Assembly (NCBI GenBank): GCA_024220525.1
Contig: JAMYWO010000096.1
Coordinates: 69,674-105,693 of the forward strand
Origin: Cochliopodium minus
Taxonomy: Eukaryota > Discosea > Himatismenida > Cochliopodiidae
Length of the DNA: 36,020 bases
Reading direction: 5' to 3'
The notes beneath the pieces were generated by a model. It was not told the origin of the DNA. It saw only the letters and a program-made list of their open reading frames with translations, and did not search any database. The position numbers and the translations under genes were made by a program. Of this stretch, positions 22,101 to 32,700 are shown one piece after another (within the stretch, counting starts at the first letter, position 1; each line of letters starts with the position of its first letter).

Positions 22101-23517
22101 TTTTGTTATTTTTTATTTTTGATGTTAGTTTTATTTTATTCTTTTAAAGTTTTTATTTATTTATTATTTTTTAAAATAATTTATTTTTTCATTTTAGTTT
22201 TTATTTTTATTATTTTTTTGGTAATTTCATTTTCTTTTTTTAACATTTTCATTTTTTTTGTTCAAGGACGAAGCAACCCAATCAACCGAACCTTCTGCTT
22301 TAATTTCATTAGTGAAAGGAACCCAACAGTTATTTCTTTTTGGAGTAAACAAACCATTATAAACAAATTATTAGTTTTTTAATTTTTTTTTTTTTTAAAA
22401 CGGATATTTTATAATGTACTTGTTTTAAACATTTTTTCAATTATTTTCTTACTTTATTTTTTTAAATAATTTATTTTTCTAAAATTATTTATTTTATTTT
22501 TTTTTTTAAATTTTTTTTTTAATTTTTAATTTTTAATAAAGGATCACAAACAATTGTCACCTACAGTAACATCTTCAAACAAAGAGCTAGAAAAATCGTT
22601 TTTCGTGAAATGGGTAGAAAAAGGGATCGAACCCCTCATGCTCAGCACCCAATACAGAATGCACCCTTCCATCTCCGAATTTCCCTCTCAGCAGTTTTAT
22701 GATGGAAAGTTGGTCAATGGTGTTTTGGAAGATGACAGGAAAACTTATGACAACTTTGATTGGGTCAATCCTAATGTTCCTGTCATGTTTTTGAATGTCA
22801 ATGGCTTGGAAGAAAAATCTATTCAGCAGAGTAAGTACAATAGAGCTGAGGTTTTGATTTTGGTGGAGATGTTTAAAAAATTGAAGAAAGAAAACTTTAA
22901 TTTTGATGAAATAGGTTTTTTTTTTAAAAAAAAATTATTTTTATTTATTGTTGTTTTTAAAAGTTTTAAATTTTTTTTTTGTTTTAAAAGTTTTTATTTT
23001 TTTTTTATTTTTACTTATGATTCTTTTTTTTCTAGCCATTTTATCTCCTTATGCTTCTCAAATCAAACTCATCAAAAGAACTCTTAAAACTCATAACTTG
23101 TTGGATCCTAATTTAAGTGTAACCCTTCTCCTTCTTTTTTATTTATTCCCGCTCTTTTTTTTTTTATATTTTTTTTTAAAATAGATTCAAACAATTGATG
23201 GATTTCAAGGAAGAGAAAAGGAGATCATCATCTTTTCAACTGTCAGATCTAATGTGAAGAACAAAGTAGGTTTCTTGAGTGATCAAAGAAGACTCAATGT
23301 AGCTTTGACACGTGCGAGAAGAGGTCTCATCGTTCTTGGTAACCAAAAGACCCTTCAAAGCAATGAAGTTTGGAACAAGTGGTTTCTTTGGGCTGAGAAA
23401 CTTGACATCATCAGGGATTATGAAAAACCTGAATCTGAAAAAATCAACCAGCTTGTTCCTGTTGCTGTGGATGAAGAATCTGAAAATGAGAATGACAAAG
23501 ATCCTGTCGACAATTAA
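19112..23517 (+). CDS. UPF1-type superfamily 1 helicase
   Basis: Thirteen exons: 19112..19389, 19552..19882, 19978..20149, 20222..20319, 20384..20546, 20725..20979, 21156..21179, 21236..21328, 21567..21892, 22267..22344, 22542..22914, 23036..23118, 23185..23517; 868 residues, TAA stop; every junction keeps phase. Motifs in order: LNESQ (Q-motif region), GPPGTGKT (I), ATCQSNTAVDNL (Ia), DEAT (II), GDHKQL (III), QYRMHP (IV), DGFQGREKE (V), VALTRARRG (VI). These define an SF1B 5'-3' RNA/DNA helicase of the UPF1/SEN1/IGHMBP2 group. The N-terminal 90 residues look like a ubiquitin-like fold and are followed by an acidic then Lys-rich linker. The Cys/His domain of true UPF1 is not seen, so nonsense-mediated decay is not implied. 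Walker A is split by an intron. Intron 21893..22266 (374 bases) is T-rich filler. Confidence 0.9.
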
Positions 23518-23765
23518 TTTATCCCCTCTTTCCTTTATAAATAATTCTATTTTTTTTTTTTTATTTATTAATTTCAAATATTAAATTAATTTTTAAATCT
23601 GTCTTTGTGGTTTTTCAATTTTCATTTTTTTTAAAGATATCTTTGTCAACTTTAGATATAAATATAATTGGTTTTAAGAAGCAAATCCAAAATTAAAAAA
23701 AAAATTTTGATCTCCTTCATCTCCAAAAACTATTTCATACTTGATTCATCAATTCAATCGAGAAA
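23518..23765. other. intergenic spacer before the ROCO gene
   Basis: 248 bases, A/T-rich, holding the helicase 3' end and the 5' flank of the large gene. No other feature seen. Confidence 0.6.
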
Positions 23766-26700
23766 ATGAGTAAAAAAAAATTAACATCCAAATTTAATTA
23801 TCACTATCAAAAATATATTTTTGTTGGATAGACAAAGGAGAAGTGGAAACAATAGCAATTGAATTTGCAACATATTATTGTTCATTTTCGATCAAAATAA
23901 AATCAGAAGAAGAGCCAATCATCCACAATAAGTGGAATGGTGAAGATGATGGTGCTTTCAAAAATCAGGTGATCCTCATATACAAGAAAGGAGAAGAGAA
24001 TAAAGATCCAGTGGAATGGGGATATAAATGTATTGAATTTTGGAAAGAGATGAAGATAGGGGAAAGAGATAATTACATCTTATACAGAAATTTCAGAGGA
24101 TTTCTTTTCGATAAGGAGAAGATGCAATTGGGAAAGAAATTGGTGGTGGATTATTTGAAATTGATCTTTAACGAGATTATATATTCGATGGAGGAAAATA
24201 ATTATGCAATAACAAAGGGATCAAAATACATCATAACTGTAAATAGAATCTAAATAAATTAATATAAAGTTTTATTTGGATAAAAAGAGGATATAAAAGA
24301 TATAATCAAATTATTTAAAGGCACCAACCACATTTGATAATGATAAAAAAAACATATTGAAAGAATGTTTCGTTGAATCTGGGATATTGGACAAAACATT
24401 GTCGAAAGAACACGAGATAATATCAGAATCACTGGCCTCAGTGAAATACATCATCAACTCGAAAGAAAACAAAAACCTCATCCTCCATAACAAACCCTTT
24501 CTCCTCTTCGACGCAGGGGCAGGGAAATTCTCGATATCTTTTTTCACATTCGATTTTTCACTGAAAACTCTGAAGCAATTAGGAACTCCATTGGGTGTCA
24601 CAAGGGGATCCACTCATTCTGACATTAATTTTTTGACATGGATGCAGTCATTGTTGGAAGAAAGTCAACAAAACCAATCTTGGTTTGGAATTTTTGAGAG
24701 TAATCCTGATTTCTATGAAAACTGGATTCGAACTAAACATTCTTTTAATGATAATAAAAATGACGTTTATGTAGAAATCCCTTCTTCTTTGTTTGAAATG
24801 CTGAAATTTAAGAAACAAAGTGTAGATCTCTTCAAAGGGAAAGAAATTAAAATACCGAAAGAAAAAATGAGATCTTTTTTCTTTGGATTAATTGAGACGA
24901 ACATTGTTCTGCTTCAAAGAGCATTGGACAAAAACGAAGGAATAGAAGATATCATTTGTGTTGGAGGTTATTCCAATTCCGATCTTCTTTTCAACCATCT
25001 CAAAGAAGAATTTGAATGGAAAAAATATAACGGGAAAAGAAGAAAAGTTTTCAGAACGTATGCTTCCGAATTGTCTGTTGTCTCAGGTGCTTCTTACTCC
25101 GATAAAATAAAACTCAACATCACCGAAACCCGTTCTCCTATCTCTTTTCAAAAAACCAAAATGTCCAATTTCTTTTTTGGCTCGAAAAATAGGAATGATG
25201 TCATCGAAGAAGGCTTGAAGTTGTTCGAAGAGCTGGGGTTTTCTGAAAAAGAAAGATACAGAGAATTTTTGAACGAGAAAAACATTTCTTCAATGAAAGA
25301 TTCTGACAAAAACACTCCACTTCATTTGGCATGTAAGAATGCGAGCTATCACATTGATGTCATCAAATTTCTTATTGATAATAAAAGTGAGATCAATTCA
25401 AAGAACAACACACAACTCACTTCTTTGCATTTTTCTTGTGAAAATCCTAATGCTTCCTTTGCTATCATCAAATTTTTGGTTCACACAAAATCTGACATTA
25501 ATTCAAAAGATGAAAATGAAACTAGTCCACTTCATGTTGCATGTAAAAATGAAAATATCTACATTAAAATCGTCAAATTTTTGGTTGAAAATAAATCTGA
25601 AATTAATTCGAGAGACAAGTTTCTTGGTACTCCTGTTCATTCCTCTTGCATCAATCCCAAAATTTCTCTTGAAATCTTAAAGTTTTTGGTTGAAAGCAAA
25701 GCAGATTTGAACATGAAAGATCATTTCAAAAATAACACTTTGCACATCGCTTGTAAGAATGATACAATCACATTTGAAGTTGTAAAGTATTTGGTGGACA
25801 ATAAATGTGAAATCAATACAAGAAATAAATATGACAATGTTCCTCTCTATATCGCCTGCCAAAACGAACACATGACCATTGATATTCTCAGATTTTTGAT
25901 TGAAAACAAAAGTGTAATCAACATCGAAGATGAAATAAAAAAGACACCTCTACATTTTGCCTGTAAAAATAAGAATGTATCGTTAAACATCATCAAATTT
26001 CTTGTCGAAAACAAATCACATCTTAATTTGTGCGACAAATACTTGACCACCCCTCTCCACTTTGCTTGTGAAAACAATTTGTCTCTAAACATCATAAAGT
26101 ACATGGTTGAAAATAACTCTGACTTGAATTTAAAAAATGCCAATGGATCTACTCCTTTTCACTATTCTTTTGAAAACCCTTACGTAACATTGGATGTTGT
26201 GAAATTCATGGCAGAAAATAAATCTGATTTGAATTTGAAGTTTGGGGTTCTTTCGGAGATTCCTCTGCACTTTTCTTGCAGAAACAAGAACATTTCTTTT
26301 CCGATAATCAAATTCTTTATTGAGAACAAGAATGATGTAAACTCCAAAAACTCAAACAATTTCACTCCTCTTCACTTTTTGTGTCAAAATGAAAATATTT
26401 CTTTTGAAATGTTGAAATGTTTGGTTGAAAGTGATTCTAAAATAAATGCAAAAACAAATGAAGAAGAAATTCCCCTGCATTTTGCCATGAGAAACAAAAA
26501 CATCACTTTTGATTCCATTAAATTATTGATCGAAAAGAAAAGTGATTTAAATTTGAAAGACAAGTTTGGTGACTGTTGCATCCATCATGTTTTTGAGAAT
26601 GAAGTTTCTTTTGAAATGATCAAATTTTTGGTCGAAAGCAAATCTGATCTCAACCAAAACGGCTCCAAAGGAAGATCACCTCTGGATCTGGCGTGTGCGA

Positions 26701-29700
26701 TAGAAGGGATACCAATACAGATCATAAAGTATTTAATTGAGAAAGGATCGAAGGACATGAACAATTTTTCTTTCATCAAATATGCAATAAAAAACAAAGA
26801 CAAGATCATTCATTTACATGACAAAATAGTTTTGTTTGACGGTTATTTCGACGGAGATCTCCACAAAATGGAATTCAATGGAATAGGATCTGTTACTCAT
26901 TTCACCAAAGACAAGTTTTTGATGACATTAGATGGACAGTGGAAAGGTGGAAGGCTGGAGGGGAAGGCGAAGATGATTTCCAACGAGGATGGTGTTGAGT
27001 CCTACTTTTCTGGCGTTTTCTACAACGGGGTTAGGAAGGAGGGGATTTTGAAAGAATCTGGAAAGGAATACCTTGTAATTTTTGATGATAATGGAGAAGA
27101 AATCAAAGATTTTAGACAAAGAACTTTCGAAGGGATAAGAATAATGATAGGTAAAAAAAATTATTTTTTTATTTTTATTTTTTCTTCGTTCTTTTTTTTA
27201 CAATTTATTTTTATTTTTATTTTTATTTTTATTTTTATTTTTATTTTTATTTTTATTTTTATTTTTATTTTTATTTTTATTTTTTCTCTATTTTTAAGAT
27301 TTTTTTGTTTGTGTTTTTAAAGATTTTTTTTTTTCATTAATTTTTTACTAGTTGGTTGTGAAAATGTTGGGAAAACAACTTTGAAAACAAGATTGATTGG
27401 TTCTACTAAAAATAATGAGAAATCGTTTTCACAAGTTCAGCAAATCAAAAAAGAAAAAATGATGACACATGGAGTCGACATAGAGCAATGGGAAAACAAA
27501 GAAAAAGGAATTTGTAAAATAAACAAAAAAAAATTTTTATTTTTTATTTTTTTTATATTTTTTTATTTTTTTATTTTTTTACTTTTATTTTATTTTTTTT
27601 TTATAATAATGTTTAAAAAATTCATTTTTTAAAAAAAAAATAAGATGAGATTTGAATCAGATATTGTTTTTTTATTTTTTTTCATTTTTTTATTTTTTTA
27701 TTTTTTTATTTTTTTTATTTTTTTATTTTTTTATTTTTTCATTTTTTTATTTTTATTTAAAAATTCATTTTTTAAAAAAAATAAGGTTTCTCTATGTGGG
27801 ATTTTGCAGGACATGAGGAATACCATATTGGACACAGTTTTTTCTTCACATCTGGTATCAAATCAAAAAAAAAAAAAAAATCATTAATTTAATTTTCACA
27901 TTCCTTTCTTTAGGATGCATTTACCTTCTTTTGTTCGACATGTCTTTGCCAATTAATGACATCATTTCCAAAAACAAATTGTTGTATTGGTAAAAAAAAA
28001 AAAATTTAAAAAATATGTGATCATTCTTCTAAATAGGTTTCATTTCTTACAATCTCAAGGTTTTTTTCAATTTTTTAAATATTTTTTTTCTTCTTTTTAA
28101 TATTGATTTGATTTAATTTTATTCTTTTTTCTTTCGATAAAGTTGGATCAAGCTCACCAGTGTTGTTGATAGGAACAAAGTTTGACAAAATAGAAAAGAA
28201 CATTCCCAACACTATAAAGACAGAAAGCGAAAGAAAAAATATTATTGATGAGAAAGTGAACGAAATAAATGAAGGTAAAAAAAAACAAAAAAAATTAAAA
28301 AAAAAAACTTTTTTAAAAAATCAATTTTAATTAAAAAAAAAAGAAATATTGAAAACGATTGAGAAAAACAAAATTTATCTTCTATTTCACAAATTCCACA
28401 ACACTTCATTGAACAAAGAAATACTTTTCCATTACATGAAAAACAGAGAGTTGGATCTTTCAAACTCTGGAATAAATGATCTTTTCCAAATTTTGTCCAA
28501 ACAATACGACAACACAGAAAATAGCGTTTCAACAGATCTCTCTCATAAAACCGTAATTTTCTTAAAATTTTTTTTTTTTACTTTTAACAAAAATCTTATC
28601 CATTTGAAAAAAGGTAAATGATCTCATCAACCAACTTTCCAACAAAGATCTATTTCTCAAAAAAATTTCCAAAACCAAAAAAGAAGAAACTCCAAATGTT
28701 GGAAAAACACCAAAGTACATGAACATGGGAGCCAAAAAATATTTGGAAGAATTCTTGGACAAAAAGGAGTTGTTTTCTCTTGATGAAAAAGATCCCAAAT
28801 TGGAAGAAAGCAAGTTCAAATTCATTAATTCGAGAATATCTGATTGTGAAATCTTCTTTAAATCAACAAAAGAGCTTCAGTCTGGTGCCATATGGTGGGG
28901 AGAGAAACTTAACTTGCAAAACGGGTTTTCCACAAAGTTCAAATTTAAAATACTTTCAAAGAGTGGTGAGGGGTTTGCATTTGTCCTTCAAAACGTAAAA
29001 TAAAAAAAAAATTCTTTTTTTTATTTTTTTATTTTTTTCAACAGGATCCATCTTCTTTCAAAGCAATTGGTAAAAAAAAATATTTCATAATCTTTTTTAA
29101 ATAAAATTTTTTTTTATTTTTTTAATTTATACAGGGAAAAAAGGAGGAGGATTGGGATATGAAGGACTCAGAAGTTGTTTGGCTGTAGAGTTTGACACCA
29201 ACAAAAATCTTGCAACAAAAGATTCCAACGACAACCACATTTCCGTAATGACAGGAGACAAAGGAATATGTACTAGCAACCACACTAAATCAGAAATAAA
29301 GTGTTTTAATCTTTCAGAGTTTGGACTAAAGTTGACTGATGGAAAAGAACATTGTGTAGAAATTTATTATGATGGAGAAAACTCTGATTTCGAATTAATT
29401 GTTGATGAAAAGTTTTTCTTCAACTTCAAAGTCAATTTGAACCAAATCTTTCCTTATGAATGTTGTGTCGGTTTCACTTCTTCAGGAAAAAACAACATGA
29501 ATATCATTTCTCAATGGAAATGCTTTTATTCTTATTTTCCGAAAGTAGAAAACTCTTCAAGTTTAGATATGATCAGCCTTGTTGAAGGAAGAAAAGAAAC
29601 AAATTCCAAAAATGATGAAGAGGTGGAGAGTAATGACAATGATGAAGAGGGAGATGATGGAGAGTTTGTTCCTTTCATTAATGTCGTTTCTTTGAAAAAA

Positions 29701-32700
29701 GAGTTGGAGAACAAGTTGAAGAATCAATCAGAAATTTACGAGAGGCAAGAAACAATGTATTTGATCAATAATCTTGAAAACATCCTTAAAGATCTTCACA
29801 AACTTGGTATGATCATTTATTTCGATGATCCTCTTCTCAGAAATATTTTGATTTCTCATCCATCTTGGTTTAATGATGGTAAAAAAAAAAAAAAATTTAT
29901 TATTTTTGAACATTTTTATTATTTTTTCAAATTCCTTAAAAATCAATTATATTTTTAGTTATCAAATCAATTATTGATAGAGGAAGGAGGAAGATTGAAA
30001 TTTTGATAGAAAACATTCACAACAGATTTAATGATTTGAAAGAAGAGCTCGAGAATGATAACCAAGAAGATGATCAAGCAGATGAAAACGAAGAAAACAG
30101 CAACGAAAACAAAAACTCCCCAAACAACTTCAACGTAGCTAAAAACGAGTTGAAAGTGGTTGAGGGAATTCTCGAGATAACAAAGAATGTTTTGATCAAC
30201 TTGAAAGGAAAAGTAGATTGGGACAATGACATCGAAAACATCTGGAATGATGAGGATCTGAAAAGGAAATCTAACGTAGACAAGTTGAGTTTTGGAACTT
30301 TACTTTCAAATATCGAAGACATGGAATCAAAGTTAAAGAGAAACAAAATTTCCAAGATTGTTTTCAACGATATCATGCAGGTAGAAAATGATCAACTCAA
30401 CAACGCCAAAAACAATTTTTCTCAGCTCTTCTACACCATAAATAAAGACAACCTCGAAGATATTATGATAGATATATTGGGAGAGAATTATAGAGAGGAC
30501 AAGAACAAAAAGGAATACATGGAAGAGTTGTTGATCAGGTTCGATTTCATTTTGATGGAAGGAAGACAAAAATTTGAAAAGGGTGACAAGAAGGCGACAA
30601 GAAAACAGAACTACTTGGTTCCTCTTCTTTTTCCTAACATGAAACCTAAAAACATCAACTTGATGGAAGAAGAAAGGGAGACGGACTACTCGAAATTGAA
30701 GCTCAAAAAAGAGTGGGTTCTCAATTATCTCATTCCTTTCAAACATTCTTCTTTTTGGAAGATTTTCTTTTTTAAATTGAGAAAGATTTGTAATGGTTTT
30801 GGAAATTCTCTCGAAATAAAATCTGAAATCTATTGGAATGATGGTAAAATACTTTTTTTTTCATTAAAAATTTTTAATTTTTAAACTCATTATTAATATT
30901 CTTATATTTATTTTAATTCAAATTTTAAGTTTATTTAAATTTTTTTCTTATATTTTATTTTTTCGAAATTTTATTTTATTTTTCATCTAAAAATAGGATT
31001 CATTATTTACCTCGAAAACCAAAAGAAGGACAAAATTTTGATAGATGTGGAATTCAAATCCTTTGATTTCCATTCTTTTGAAGCTCTGAACAAGATAAGC
31101 ATTGGAAAATACGAGGACTATTTGGGGTACAATGAAAAACTTACAATAAAAGTGAAAACAAACAAGAACCCTCAATTTGTTATTGGTAAGATAAATAATT
31201 GTGTTGAATATTTCGTTGAGAATTGGATGAATTCTGATGTTTATCAAATCACAAACAAAACCATCCATCAAAATAGAAATGAAAACAAAAAGACTTTCAA
31301 CTTTGTTGTTAATTTCAAACAAAAAACCTCCAAGCAGGACTTAAACGAATCTACAATTTTGAAGGAACAATCCAAGGTAAATATATATATTTATTTAATT
31401 TTATTTTTTAATATTTAAATATTTAAATTTTTTTTTTTTTATTAAAGTTTGAATGTGTTTACTGTGGACTTTCTGTTTTGATGAAAGTTAAAGAAAAGGA
31501 ATGCAAATTTTGTAATAATGAGTTTTTGATTGAAAAGCAATTTGGTATTTTGAAGACAATAGCACAAGGAGGTAAAAAAGATTGTTTATAGTGTTGGAAT
31601 TTATTTTTGTTTTTTAATAAAAAAAAAAAGGATTTGGAAGGATTTTCAAAGCAAAACATCTCAAAACATCCATAATGGTTGCCATCAAAGAAAGGATAAA
31701 TGATAAATTGATTGAAGAATCAGAAAATGAAGTAAAAACACTCCTTACAATAGAAAAAACCGTTCCTGATCTCAATACCTCCAGATTGATTTGCACTTTG
31801 GACGATACAAACAGAAATATCCTCCAAAAGTATATGATTATCGAGTGGGTGGAGGGAAAAGACTTTACTTTTATCAGTGAGTTGTTCAATCGAAAGCCTG
31901 AAGAAGAAAAGGAGATTGAAATGGTCAGATTGATGCTCATTTTGCTGAATGAATTGAAGAAACTCCATTCCAAAGGATATTTGCATAGAGATTTGAAATT
32001 AGATAATCTGATGTATTACATTGAAAATGAAAAGATAAACTACATTCTGATTGATTTCGGTTAAAAAAAATTTAATTAATTTATCTTTAAAAATATCTCT
32101 CATTAAGAGAAATCTGATACAAATGTTTTTTTTTTTAGGATCCTCATCACATAAAGACATTCCTTTTAATAAAAGAGTAAAGAGTAATTCAAGACCATTT
32201 ACACCACCTGAACAAAACACAGAAAGAGAAGACTTTGGGAGTGATGTACATGCTTTGGGTGTTTGCTTCTCAAGCATAATGAAAACAATAAAAATTGACA
32301 AATTGTTTCCCAAAATAAATGAAATAATAGATGAAATGTCTAAAAAAGAGATAAAAGAAAGAACTTCCATCGACCAATGCCTACAAAAGTTAATCGAATA
32401 CTCGAACGAAAAAAATTTTCAAGACAAAAACATCTTTTTCAAATCGATTGTTGATGGAAAGTTGGTGATCGTAAATGAAAAATTAAATGAAAGTATCTCC
32501 TTCATTAGAAATACAATACAAAAAGAAACAAAAAAAAACAAAATTCTTTCTGGAAACTTCCTCTCTTTCATTAATCCTAATCTCCTCAACTCCGCTTCTT
32601 TACATCGAAGATCTTCAATGGGTCTTAATAACGAAGCATTACCTAGTATTTATAAAGAGAACTCTTTCAAAGTTCTTTTAACAAATGAAGAAAAATACAT

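Larger units (their letters stand above)
27130..28552 (+). other. Roc GTPase domain
   Basis: Spread over seven exons. G1 GCENVGKTTL, switch region THGVDIEQW, G3 WDFAGHEEYH, the Roc strand CIYLLLFD, and G4 GTKFD are all intact, so GTP binding is expected. The G3 motif only appears when exon 4 (ending ATT-T) is joined to exon 5 (GT-TTC-TCT), which supports the splice model across the intron 27514..27785. Confidence 0.88.

Noticed and set aside
19112-23517. True UPF1 assignment
   Set aside because: Helicase motifs fit, but the Cys/His-rich N-terminal domain of UPF1 is not visible, so only the broader family is claimed.
27645-27785. Extra coding exon beginning ATGAGATTTGAATC in the Roc intron
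   Set aside because: Joined in phase from exon 4 it meets TGA at once, and skipping it restores the continuous WDFAGHEEYH motif.
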